Part shown: positions 6,288 through 14,131 of the stretch, one piece after another | How the letters are laid out: each line of letters opens with the position of its first letter | Position numbering within the stretch: the first letter of the stretch is position 1 | Assembly (NCBI GenBank): GCA_016296985.1 | Contig: JAEDHM010000013.1 | Coordinates: 1 to 17,747, forward strand | Origin: Clostridia bacterium | GTDB taxonomy: Bacteria; Bacillota; Clostridia; Christensenellales; CAG-1252 | Direction: 5' to 3' | DNA: 17,747 nt | Notes under the pieces: generated by a model | Databases searched by the model: none | Told to the model about the DNA's origin: nothing | The model's input: only the letters and a program-made list of their open reading frames with translations | Program-made: the position numbers and the translations under genes

Positions 6288-6302
6288 TTATAATAAATAC
6301 AC
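6288..6302 (+). promoter_or_regulatory. Per-box-like site upstream of the aldo/keto reductase gene
   Basis: TTATAATAAATACAC matches the PerR consensus at 11 of 14 positions with a perfect left half-site. It overlaps the -10 of a possible upstream promoter (TTGAAA 6267-6272, 16 bp, TATAAT 6289-6294). Confidence 0.45.
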
Positions 6303-6316
6303 AAGTGGTATAAATG

Positions 6317-6325
6317 TGATATAAT
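6317..6325 (+). promoter_or_regulatory. Extended -10 promoter of the aldo/keto reductase gene
   Basis: TGATATAAT (6317-6325) is a consensus extended -10; it would give a leader of only about 11 nt that still contains GAGG (6334-6337). A second promoter may lie at 6267-6294. Confidence 0.6.
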
Positions 6326-6342
6326 ACCTTTACGAGGTTTTT

Positions 6343-7521
6343 ATGGAATACAAAAAGTTTAAGGATATTCAAATTTCAAGATTAGGTTTTGGAGCAATGC
6401 GTTTGCCCGTAGTTGACGGCAATCCTCAAGAAATCGATCAAGGAAAACTTGACGAGATGGTTGATCTTGCTATGTCCGAGGGTATCAACTACTTTGACAC
6501 CGCATTTTCCTATCATGGCGGTATGTCGGAAGTTTGCTTGGGAAAATCTTTGCGCCGTTATCACCGCAACAGCTTTTATCTTGCAAGCAAAATGCCGGGA
6601 CACGAGCTTAATCCCAACTTAAACCCCAAGGCCACCTTTGAAAAACAACTTGAAAAGTGTGGCGTTGATTATTTTGATTTTTATCTTCTTCACAACGTAT
6701 GCGAACTTTCTATCGACGTTTATACCGATGAAAATTTGGGTATAGTGGATTATTTGCTTGAACAAAAAGAAAAGGGCAAAATCAAATATCTTGGTTTTTC
6801 CACCCATGCAAGTTTTCAAACCTTGCGCCATTTTTTAGATATTTTCCCCAATACCTTTGATTTTGTGCAACTTCAGTTAAACTATCTTGACTGGACTATG
6901 CAAGATGCCGGGGAAAAGTATATTTTGCTTAGGGAAAGAAATTTGCCCGTAATCGTTATGGAGCCGGTTAGGGGTGGTGCTCTTGCAAATCTTGAAGAAA
7001 AATGGGTAAAAGAAATGAAGGCTTTGCGCCCCGACGAAAGCGTTGCATCTTGGGCTTTCCGCTTTTTGAAGATGCTTGACGGTGTTCAAGTTGTTTTAAG
7101 CGGTATGTCAAACCTTGAACAAATGAAGGACAATATCAAAACCTTTTCAAGTAAAAAACCTTTGAAAGAAAATGAATTGGCTCTTTTGAAAAATATTGCC
7201 GAAAACTTGAGCGATATGCTCCCTTGTACTGCTTGCCGTTATTGTACCAAAAACTGTCCTCTTGACCTTGATATTCCTCGCTTGCTAAAACTTTACAACG
7301 AGGCAAAATTCTCTTACGCTACCTCTATAGGTATGGCAATAGACGCTTTGCCCGAAAACAAACGCCCCTCCGCTTGCATAGGTTGTGGAAACTGCAAAAA
7401 ATCTTGTCCTCAAGGGATTGATATCCCCACCCTTTTGAAAGACTTTGACGAAATTTTGAAAAAGCAAAAAAGTTGGAATGAAATTTGCGAGGAAAGAAGA
7501 AGGCATGCTGAAGGTAAATAA
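6343..7521 (+). CDS. Aldo/keto reductase with C-terminal 2[4Fe-4S] ferredoxin domain
   Basis: NAD(P)-type oxidoreductase of 392 aa. The TIM-barrel part (about 1-285) has the aldo/keto reductase tetrad D52 (FDTA), Y57 (SYHG), K83 (ASKMP) and H117 (LLHN). The C-terminal part carries two ferredoxin-type Cys motifs, C295/C298/C301/C305 and C345/C348/C351/C355, each ending in CP, for two [4Fe-4S] clusters. This fusion is common in Clostridia; the natural substrate is generally unknown, and the clusters suggest electron exchange with ferredoxin. It is divergent from perR with Per-box-like DNA between, which suggests peroxide-linked control. It ends at a bidirectional terminator. Confidence 0.93.
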   Translation: MEYKKFKDIQISRLGFGAMRLPVVDGNPQEIDQGKLDEMVDLAMSEGINYFDTAFSYHGGMSEVCLGKSLRRYHRNSFYLASKMPGHELNPNLNPKATFEKQLEKCGVDYFDFYLLHNVCELSIDVYTDENLGIVDYLLEQKEKGKIKYLGFSTHASFQTLRHFLDIFPNTFDFVQLQLNYLDWTMQDAGEKYILLRERNLPVIVMEPVRGGALANLEEKWVKEMKALRPDESVASWAFRFLKMLDGVQVVLSGMSNLEQMKDNIKTFSSKKPLKENELALLKNIAENLSDMLPCTACRYCTKNCPLDLDIPRLLKLYNEAKFSYATSIGMAIDALPENKRPSACIGCGNCKKSCPQGIDIPTLLKDFDEILKKQKSWNEICEERRRHAEGK

Positions 7522-7526
7522 AAAAT

Positions 7527-7556
7527 TAAAAAGGTCGGGATTTCCGACCTTTATTA
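7527..7556. terminator. Bidirectional terminator between the aldo/keto reductase and formate-channel genes
   Basis: 8-bp stem AAGGTCGG/CCGACCTT (7531-7538, 7544-7551) with a GATTT loop. Plus strand continues TTTATTATTATT; minus strand continues TTTTTAATTTTTT, which is the stronger direction. Confidence 0.85.
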
Positions 7557-8225
7557 TTATTTTGAATTTTCTTCTTTTTCAATAACCTCTTTGGGGGCTT
7601 TTTTATAATCGCAAAGTTTTTTGATTGCGGGGAAAAGCAAAGCGCCGATACTGTTTCCTAAAATTACCATCCATATAAACCCAAAGGCGGTGGCGGAATA
7701 GTGATGCGCTATGGCAAAATAGCCCACGTCGGCAATAGAGTGCTCGAATCCGCAAAGGATGAAGGTGGGAATACAAAATACAATACCCAAGGGGGACTTT
7801 TTATCCTTGAAAATTGCAAGGGCAATATACATTAAAATACCGCAGAAAATTGCCCTTATAAGGGTTTGCCACAAGGCTTGGTCAAGTTTAGGCAACACCA
7901 AATCGAAGGCGGTTTGATTAAGGTTTGGCAAAGTATAGCCTATAGCTATGCCCAAAACCGTGGTTGCAAGGGCATTTCCCAAAAGTCCGAGGAAAAGTTG
8001 TGAAAATCCTTCGGGGTTTGCGTTGTCAAGGATAAAACCTACTTTTCCCGTAAAAAGGGAAAACCCTAAATAACAAATGGATAACAACGCAACGGAAAAC
8101 AAGATTGCGCCCACCCACTTGACGTCGCAAGCAAGGTATACGCAACAACCTATGGTTATCATTGCGCCAGCCAAAAAGCCCTGTGAAATGTCAATAAAAA
8201 TTCTTTTCCCCAATCCGTTTTTCAT
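7557..8225 (-). CDS. Formate/nitrite transporter (FNT) family channel
   Basis: Pentameric membrane channel family for small monovalent anions such as formate, nitrite, hydrosulfide or lactate. The 222-aa protein has about six hydrophobic segments, LFTGKVGF (57-64) in the place of the FNT omega-loop, RAIFCGILMYIA (124-135) and the signature GFEHSIADVGYF (159-170) with the central pore histidine H162. The C-terminus is charged. It is shorter than E. coli FocA. The substrate cannot be told from sequence; formate is plausible in a fermenter. The ATG at 8225 is forced by an in-frame TAA six bases upstream. There is no Shine-Dalgarno, and the -10 box is six bases away, so the mRNA is predicted to be leaderless. 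It is a single-gene unit. Confidence 0.9.
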   Translation of the reverse strand: MKNGLGKRIFIDISQGFLAGAMITIGCCVYLACDVKWVGAILFSVALLSICYLGFSLFTGKVGFILDNANPEGFSQLFLGLLGNALATTVLGIAIGYTLPNLNQTAFDLVLPKLDQALWQTLIRAIFCGILMYIALAIFKDKKSPLGIVFCIPTFILCGFEHSIADVGYFAIAHHYSATAFGFIWMVILGNSIGALLFPAIKKLCDYKKAPKEVIEKEENSK

Positions 8226-8231
8226 TTTTTA

Positions 8232-8261
8232 AGTATAACCTAATTCTTCCTTTTTCGTCAA
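8232..8261 (-). promoter_or_regulatory. Promoter of the formate-channel gene, predicted leaderless
   Basis: Minus strand TTGACG (8256-8261), 18-bp spacer, TATACT (8232-8237), then only TAAAAA before the ATG. Standard -10 to start-site spacing puts +1 at the A of the ATG. Confidence 0.7.
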
Positions 8262-8318
8262 TAGGGGGCATAGGCAATTTTATATTGAGGGATATATCTT
8301 CTTCCGAATTACTTTTGA

Positions 8319-8347
8319 TTGACATATACTAGGTATAATGGTAAAAT
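8319..8347 (+). promoter_or_regulatory. Promoter of the ABC exporter pair with internal dyad
   Basis: TTGACA (8319-8324), 17-bp spacer, TAAAAT (8342-8347). The spacer contains the dyad TATAC-TAG-GTATA (8325-8337), placed where a repressor would block RNA polymerase. Confidence 0.72.
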
Positions 8348-8357
8348 CCAATACAAA

Positions 8358-8375
8358 AGTATATAAATATATACT
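8358..8375 (+). repeat. Perfect dyad just upstream of the first ABC gene
   Basis: AGTATATA-AA-TATATACT, perfect 8-bp arms, about 10 bp after the -10 box and 5 bp before the GGAG of the first ABC gene. It shares TATAC/GTATA half-sites with the dyad at 8325-8337. Candidate second operator or leader hairpin. Confidence 0.5.
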
Positions 8376-8389
8376 CTATAGGAGATTAT

Positions 8390-10240
8390 ATGATAAAGAC
8401 TTTAGCAAAAAGTATAAGAGAATACAAAAAAGCCTCTATCCTTGCCCCCTTGTTTGTGGCAATGGAGGTTGTTTTGGAAATTCTTATACCCTACCTTATG
8501 GGCTACGTCATCGACTATGGCGTAAATGCGGTAAGGGGCTATACCTGGTGCGACAATATAGGCGAGCTTATTCCTCTTATGCTGAAAGGTTATAAAGGCG
8601 TTGTCCCCGAAGGAGCGGTGGCAACGGGCAATTATACCATAGTATGGCAACTAAGCCTTGTTTTGTTGGCTTGCGCCTTGGTTTCCCTTTTGTGCGGTGT
8701 ACTTTCCGGCCGTTTTGCAGCGGTTGCGGGAAGTGGTTATGCGGGAAATTTACGCCACGATTTGTTTTACAAAATTCAAGAATTTTCCTTTGCAAACCTT
8801 GACAAGTTTTCCACTCCTTCCCTTATCACAAGACTTACAAGCGACGTTACAAACGTGCAAATGGCATATCAAGTGATAGTCCGTATTGCGGTTAGGGCTC
8901 CCGTTATGTTAGTTTTGGCATTTGTTATGTCGGTTAGAATCAAGTGGCAGTTAAGTTTGATTTTCCTTTGCGTTATTCCCATAATCGCCCTTGCAGCCTA
9001 TGTGTTGCTATCTCGCACTCACCCCATCTACGAAAGAGTTTTCAAAGAATACGACGACTTAAACAACGTAGTTGAGGAAAATTTGAGAGGTATAAGGGTT
9101 GTAAAATCCTACGCCAGAAGCGATTATGAAAAGAAAAAGTTTGGAAAAACTTCTACTGAAATTTTCACTGATTTCGTATACGCCGAAAAAATAAGCGCAA
9201 TCATCAATCCCCTTATGATGATGATCGTTTACGTTTGTATGCTTGTCCTCGCTTGGCTTTCCGCAAAATACATTTGGGTAGGACAACTTCAAGCAGGCGA
9301 CTTTGTAAGTATGCTTACCTACACTATTCAAATCTTGTCAAGCTTTATTATGGTTGCAATGGTCTTTATGATGATTGTTATAAGCCATGCAAGTATGAAG
9401 CGTGTTTGCGAAGTATTAAAGGAAGAAAGCACTATCAAAAACCCTGAAAATCCTATTTACGAGGTTAAAAACGGGGATATTTCTTTGAAGGACGTTTGCT
9501 TTGCCTATGGCGTTGAAGAGGATGATAATCATTCACTAAGCAACGTAAACCTTGAAATTGCATCAGGGGAAACGGTGGGTATTATAGGAAGTACGGGTAG
9601 CGGAAAAACAACCATGACTCAACTTATCCCCCGTCTTTACGATGCGACAAGCGGTGTAGTAGAGGTTGGCGGTATTGACGTAAGACAATACGATATTCAA
9701 ACCTTGCGTGACAACGTTTCAATGGTTTTGCAAAAAAACACCCTTTTCGAGGGAAGCGTAAAAGAAAATTTGCGTTGGGGTAATGAAAACGCTACCGACG
9801 AAGAAATTAAAAACGCATGTATTTTGGCTCAAGCCGACGGCTTTGTTTCCGCAATGAAAGAGGGATATGATTCTCACGTCGAACAAGGCGGAGCAAACTT
9901 TTCAGGCGGTCAAAAACAAAGACTTTGCATTGCGCGCGCCTTGTTGAAAAAGCCTAAAATTCTTATCCTTGACGACAGCACAAGCGCCGTTGACACAAAA
10001 ACGGATGCCGAAATCAGAAAGGCTTTCAAAGAGATTATACCCGGAACTACCAAGATTATAATCGCTCAACGTATCGGCTCGGTTATGGATGCGGACAAAA
10101 TCGTGGTTATGAACGGCGGAAAGATTGACGCCATAGGTACTCATGAAGAACTTTTGGCAAACAACCCGATTTATCAAGAAGTCTACACCACTCAACAAGA
10201 GGCAGGCGGAGATTTTGACGAAGAAGGAGGTGCCGACTGA
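8390..10240 (+). CDS. Heterodimeric ABC exporter, half-transporter with degenerate ATPase site (BmrC/TM287-like)
   Basis: Half-size exporter (616 aa): six-helix transmembrane domain (about 1-340) with a long outer loop between helices 1 and 2 (about 45-85), then the nucleotide-binding domain with Walker A GSTGSGKTT (400-408), signature FSGGQ (504-508) and Walker B ILILDD (524-529). D529 replaces the catalytic glutamate, and the H-loop histidine is Gln (Q560). This is the pattern of the non-hydrolytic partner in BmrC/BmrD or TM287/TM288-type heterodimers. The tail is acidic (DFDEEGGAD). GGAG precedes the ATG. Its TGA overlaps the next ATG (TGATG), so the two subunits should be made in step. 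Multidrug or lipid export is likely, but the substrate is unknown. Confidence 0.94.
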   Translation: MIKTLAKSIREYKKASILAPLFVAMEVVLEILIPYLMGYVIDYGVNAVRGYTWCDNIGELIPLMLKGYKGVVPEGAVATGNYTIVWQLSLVLLACALVSLLCGVLSGRFAAVAGSGYAGNLRHDLFYKIQEFSFANLDKFSTPSLITRLTSDVTNVQMAYQVIVRIAVRAPVMLVLAFVMSVRIKWQLSLIFLCVIPIIALAAYVLLSRTHPIYERVFKEYDDLNNVVEENLRGIRVVKSYARSDYEKKKFGKTSTEIFTDFVYAEKISAIINPLMMMIVYVCMLVLAWLSAKYIWVGQLQAGDFVSMLTYTIQILSSFIMVAMVFMMIVISHASMKRVCEVLKEESTIKNPENPIYEVKNGDISLKDVCFAYGVEEDDNHSLSNVNLEIASGETVGIIGSTGSGKTTMTQLIPRLYDATSGVVEVGGIDVRQYDIQTLRDNVSMVLQKNTLFEGSVKENLRWGNENATDEEIKNACILAQADGFVSAMKEGYDSHVEQGGANFSGGQKQRLCIARALLKKPKILILDDSTSAVDTKTDAEIRKAFKEIIPGTTKIIIAQRIGSVMDADKIVVMNGGKIDAIGTHEELLANNPIYQEVYTTQQEAGGDFDEEGGAD

Positions 10241-12120
10241 TGGAAAAAGCAATGAAAACAAGGCGCCCCACCTTCTCAAAAGGCACTGTAAAAAGGGTAT
10301 TTTCCTACCTCTCCCCCTACAAGGGCAGACTTTTCCTTGTCATTTTGTGCATAATCATATCCTCGCTATCCAACGTAGCCGTATCCTATTTTTCAGGACT
10401 TTTGGTTGACACCTATTTCCCCGATCCTTCAAGCAATTTACCTTTGGCGCTTGGAGTTATGGCTATCATTTTAGGCGCAGGCTGTATAGTCTCCTATATT
10501 TCACACCGCACTATGGCGGTAATCGGCCAAGTGATTATGAAAAAGGTGCGCGACGATATGTACAACCATATGCAAGACTTGTCGGTCAAGTACTTTGATC
10601 AACACTCAAAGGGCGATATAATGAGCCTTTATATCAATGATACCGACACCTTGCATCAGTTGATTTGCCAAAGTATTCCCGAGGGTATAAGTTCCCTTTT
10701 GTCCATAATCACGGTGTTTGTGGTTATGGTTATGTCAAGTATCTACCTTACCCTTTTGATTATCGGATTTTTGCTTATAATGATGCTGATCACCAAAACG
10801 GTGGGCGGTAAAAGTGGAAAATACTTTATCAAACAACAACAGTCAATCGGTAAGCTGAACGGCTATATCGAGGAAATGATTCAAGGTCAAAAGGTTGTCA
10901 AGGTATTCTGCCACGAAGAGGGCGCAAAAGATGGTTTTGATAAGGTAAACAATCAGTTGAGAAAGGATGCCACTTCTGCTCACAGTTTTGCAAACGTCTT
11001 TATGCCCATTATGGGAAATCTTGGTCACGTGCAGTACACCGTTATCGCAATAGTAGGCGCAACGATGGTTATTATGGGCGTGCAAAACCTTTCAATCACA
11101 GGTTTCGCCTTGATGACGCCCGGTCTTATCGTCTCCTTCTTGCAATATGCGAGAAACTTTTCAAACCCCGTATCCCAAATTTCCAACCAAATCAACAGCA
11201 TTGTTATGGCTTTTGCAGGCGCGGAAAGAATTTTCAATCTTTTAGACGAGGCAAAAGAGGTGGACGACGGCTACGTAACCCTTTGTTATGCGAAAGAAGA
11301 TGAAAATGGCAATATCACGGAAAGTGAAACCCGTACGGGAAAATGGGCGTGGAAACACTACCACAAAGCAGACGATACCACCACCTACGTTCCTCTTGCA
11401 GGTAAAATCGATATGCTTAACGTTGACTTTGGTTACACCCCCGACAAACTTGTCTTGCACGACGTAACCTTGCACGCCCAACCCGGACAGAAAATCGCCT
11501 TTGTAGGCTCGACAGGGGCAGGTAAAACCACCATAACAAACCTCATCAACCGCTTTTACGATATTGCCGACGGCAAAATTCGCTATGACGATATCAATAT
11601 AAATAAAATTAAAAAGGCGGATTTGCGCAGGTCTTTGGGCATAGTTTTACAAGACACCAACCTCTTCACAGGGACGGTTATGGAAAACATACGCTACGGC
11701 AGGCTTGACGCCACCGACGAAGAAGTTATCGAGGCATCAAAACTTGCAAACGCTCACGACTTTATAATCCGTCTTCCCGAAGGATACGACACTATGCTTA
11801 CCTCGGACGGCGCAAACCTATCCCAAGGTCAAAGACAGTTGTTGTCTATCGCAAGGGCGGCGGTTGCCGACGCTCCCGTTATGATTTTAGACGAGGCAAC
11901 AAGTAGTATTGACACCCGTACCGAAAAAATCGTTCAGGAAGGCACCGATAAATTGATGGAAGGCAGGACGGTATTTATCATTGCACATCGTCTTTCTACC
12001 GTAAAAAACGCCGACGTTATTATGGTTTTGGAAAAGGGAAGGATTATTGAAAGCGGTAATCACGAAGAACTTTTGAAGAAACACGGACGTTATTACCAAC
12101 TTTACACGGGAAGCAAATAG
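10240..12120 (+). CDS. Heterodimeric ABC exporter, half-transporter with consensus ATPase residues (BmrD/TM288-like)
   Basis: Partner half-transporter (626 aa). Six-helix transmembrane domain (about 25-330), then a segment of about 45 residues rich in charged and aromatic residues (about 343-387) between it and the nucleotide-binding domain, an insertion I recall from clostridial homologues. Walker A GSTGAGKTT (423-431), signature LSQGQ (527-531), Walker B VMILDE (547-552) with catalytic E552, and H583 of the H-loop. LSQGQ here would complete the degenerate site of the first subunit, while FSGGQ of the first completes the active site here. GGAGG stands nine bases before the ATG. An ATG at 10252 is possible but farther from the GGAGG. 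Confidence 0.94.
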   Translation: MEKAMKTRRPTFSKGTVKRVFSYLSPYKGRLFLVILCIIISSLSNVAVSYFSGLLVDTYFPDPSSNLPLALGVMAIILGAGCIVSYISHRTMAVIGQVIMKKVRDDMYNHMQDLSVKYFDQHSKGDIMSLYINDTDTLHQLICQSIPEGISSLLSIITVFVVMVMSSIYLTLLIIGFLLIMMLITKTVGGKSGKYFIKQQQSIGKLNGYIEEMIQGQKVVKVFCHEEGAKDGFDKVNNQLRKDATSAHSFANVFMPIMGNLGHVQYTVIAIVGATMVIMGVQNLSITGFALMTPGLIVSFLQYARNFSNPVSQISNQINSIVMAFAGAERIFNLLDEAKEVDDGYVTLCYAKEDENGNITESETRTGKWAWKHYHKADDTTTYVPLAGKIDMLNVDFGYTPDKLVLHDVTLHAQPGQKIAFVGSTGAGKTTITNLINRFYDIADGKIRYDDININKIKKADLRRSLGIVLQDTNLFTGTVMENIRYGRLDATDEEVIEASKLANAHDFIIRLPEGYDTMLTSDGANLSQGQRQLLSIARAAVADAPVMILDEATSSIDTRTEKIVQEGTDKLMEGRTVFIIAHRLSTVKNADVIMVLEKGRIIESGNHEELLKKHGRYYQLYTGSK

Positions 12121-12126
12121 TTTTTT

Positions 12127-12154
12127 AAAAAGGCACAAAGTGCCTTTTTCTTTT
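12127..12154 (+). terminator. Terminator of the ABC exporter operon
   Basis: 10-bp stem AAAAAGGCAC/GTGCCTTTTT (12127-12136, 12140-12149) with an AAA loop, then C and four more T. Seven bases after the stop. Confidence 0.9.
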
Positions 12155-12174
12155 GCGGGAATAAGGTTGTTGTA

Positions 12175-12204
12175 TTGACATAATCAGAATATATTTGATA
12201 AAAT
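12175..12204 (+). promoter_or_regulatory. Promoter of the pyrimidine salvage operon
   Basis: TTGACA (12175-12180), 18-bp spacer, TAAAAT (12199-12204), about 30 bases before the pdp ATG. Confidence 0.75.
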
Positions 12205-12233
12205 AGACAAAGAACGCATTGGGGGTTTTTCCT

Positions 12234-13535
12234 ATGAGAATGTATGATATTATCAAAAACAAAAGAGATGGTAAAGAACTTTCTACTGAAGAAATCAAGT
12301 TTTTTATCGAGGGATACGTAAATGATGATATTCCCGACTACCAAGCGGCTGCCTTATGTATGGCAATCTATTTCAAGGGTATGACTACGAGGGAAATCCG
12401 TGACCTTACCTTTGCGGTAAGAGATAGCGGTGAAAGACTTGACTTTTCCTCAATAAAAGGTATTCGCGTTGACAAGCACTCTACCGGTGGCGTAGGCGAC
12501 AAAACCTCTTTGGTCGTTGCGCCTATCGTTGCATCATTGGGCGTAAAGGTTGCTAAAATGAGTGGTAGAGGTTTAGGACACACCGGTGGCACAATTGACA
12601 AACTTGAGGCAATCACCGGTTTTAACACCACCCTAAGCGAAGAAGACTTTTTGAAACAAGTAAACGAAATCGGTATTGCTATCGTAGGTCAAAGCAAAGC
12701 CCTTGCTCCTGCCGATAAAAAATTGTACGCATTGCGTGACGTTACCGCAACCGTTGACAGTTTGCCCCTTATCATTTCAAGCATAATGGGTAAAAAACTT
12801 GCCGCTGACGACGATTGTATAGTTTTAGACGTTAAAACTGGTAGCGGCGCTTTTGCGCAAACCCTTGAAGAAAGCGAAACCTTGGCAAGATGTATGGTTG
12901 AAATCGGAAAGGCTGCAGGCAAAAAGACCTTGGCTTTAATCACCGATATGGATAGACCTTTAGGCAAGGCAATCGGCAACTCCCTTGAGGTTATTGAAGC
13001 GGTTGACACCTTGAAAGGCAATGGTCCTGAGGACTTTACAGAAGTTTGTATTATTTTGGCTACCGATATGCTTTACCTTGCGGATATGGGCACAAGGGAA
13101 GAGTGCGAGGCTATGGTTAAAAAGGCTATTGCCGACGGCTCGGCTCTTGAAACTTTGATTAAGATGGTAAAGGCGCAAGGCGGAGACGTAAACCTTATTT
13201 TGGACACCGAAAACTTTACAAAGGCAAAATACTGCTATGAAGTAAAAGCAAGGGAAGAAGGCTATATCTTCAAGGTTGACACCGCAGGATACGGAAAGGC
13301 AAGTTTACTTTTGGGCGCAGGAAGAAATACAAAAGAGGAAGATATCGACTATTCTGCAGGTATTATCCTTTGCAAAAAGACCGGCGACTACGTAAAAGAG
13401 GGAGAAACCCTCGCCATTTTGTACACCAACGATTTGAATAGGATCATAAATTCTGAAGTGGAATTTTTAAGATCAACCACCATATCAAAAGAAAAACCCG
13501 AAAACAGACCTCTAGTTTTCAAGAGAGTAGAATAA
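12234..13535 (+). CDS. pdp: Pyrimidine-nucleoside phosphorylase
   Basis: Cleaves uridine, deoxyuridine and thymidine with phosphate to the base and (deoxy)ribose 1-phosphate. The 433-aa product follows Bacillus Pdp throughout: MRMYDIIKNK at the start, phosphate-binding DKHSTGGVGDK (80-90), the family signature in MSGRGLGHTGGTIDKLE (109-125), ALRDVTATVDSLPLI for nucleoside binding, and the C-terminal alpha/beta domain. It could also be called deoA; the Gram-positive form usually accepts uridine as well as thymidine. The ATG at 12234 matches the family start; a TTG at 12219 is rejected. The ribosome binding site is an unusual GGGGG (12221-12225). First gene of pdp-tdk-udk-psuG. Confidence 0.95.
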   Translation: MRMYDIIKNKRDGKELSTEEIKFFIEGYVNDDIPDYQAAALCMAIYFKGMTTREIRDLTFAVRDSGERLDFSSIKGIRVDKHSTGGVGDKTSLVVAPIVASLGVKVAKMSGRGLGHTGGTIDKLEAITGFNTTLSEEDFLKQVNEIGIAIVGQSKALAPADKKLYALRDVTATVDSLPLIISSIMGKKLAADDDCIVLDVKTGSGAFAQTLEESETLARCMVEIGKAAGKKTLALITDMDRPLGKAIGNSLEVIEAVDTLKGNGPEDFTEVCIILATDMLYLADMGTREECEAMVKKAIADGSALETLIKMVKAQGGDVNLILDTENFTKAKYCYEVKAREEGYIFKVDTAGYGKASLLLGAGRNTKEEDIDYSAGIILCKKTGDYVKEGETLAILYTNDLNRIINSEVEFLRSTTISKEKPENRPLVFKRVE

Positions 13536-13536
13536 T

Positions 13537-14118
13537 ATGGCAAAATTATATTTTAAGTATGGAGCAATGGGTTGCTCGAAAACCGCGCAAGCCCTTATCA
13601 CAAAGTTTAACTACGAAGAAAGAAATATGTCGGTTATGTTTATGAAACCGGCAATCGACACCCGTGACGGGCTTACCGTCGCAAGGTCGAGAATAGGACT
13701 TGAGGCCGAGGCAATCCCCGTTGCAAGTGACGTTGACGTCTATGATCTTTACGTAAGAGAATACAAGGATAGACAGGTAATTATCGTGGACGAGTGCCAA
13801 TTTTTGACACCCGAACAAGTGGATCAACTGGGACAAATCGTTATTGATTTTGACGTGCCTGTTTTGTGCTTTGGTTTGGCAACCGACTTCTTAACTCACC
13901 TTTTCCCCGGCAGTCAAAGACTTTTTGAAATTGCCGAATCCATAAAGGAGATAAAATCCGTTTGCCGTTGCGGAGCAAAGGCTACGGTAAACGCCCGTCT
14001 TGACGAAAAAGGAAGGGTTGTTTTCCAAGGGGAACAAGTTTGCTTGGGCGGAAACGACAAGTATATGGCTATGTGCCGAAAATGCTGGCTGAAAAAAAGA
14101 CAAGAACAAAAAAACTGA
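13537..14118 (+). CDS. tdk: Thymidine kinase
   Basis: Type II thymidine kinase (193 aa) that makes dTMP from thymidine and ATP. P-loop GAMGCSKT (9-16), catalytic E86 in VDECQFL, lid and thymidine-binding region near GGNDKY (171-176), and a structural zinc site C143/C145 with C180/C183. The P-loop has Ser where the usual Gly precedes the Lys; I recall GAMGSSKT-type loops in clostridial homologues, so this is probably functional. The ATG is one base after the pdp stop, so translation is likely coupled. It competes with Pdp for thymidine. Confidence 0.95.
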   Translation: MAKLYFKYGAMGCSKTAQALITKFNYEERNMSVMFMKPAIDTRDGLTVARSRIGLEAEAIPVASDVDVYDLYVREYKDRQVIIVDECQFLTPEQVDQLGQIVIDFDVPVLCFGLATDFLTHLFPGSQRLFEIAESIKEIKSVCRCGAKATVNARLDEKGRVVFQGEQVCLGGNDKYMAMCRKCWLKKRQEQKN

Positions 14119-14131
14119 AGAAGAGGACAAC

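Noticed and set aside
8338..8595. 85-codon frame overlapping the start of the first ABC gene
   Set aside because: It is an out-of-frame shadow; the ABC start at 8390 has GGAG and the proper N-terminus.
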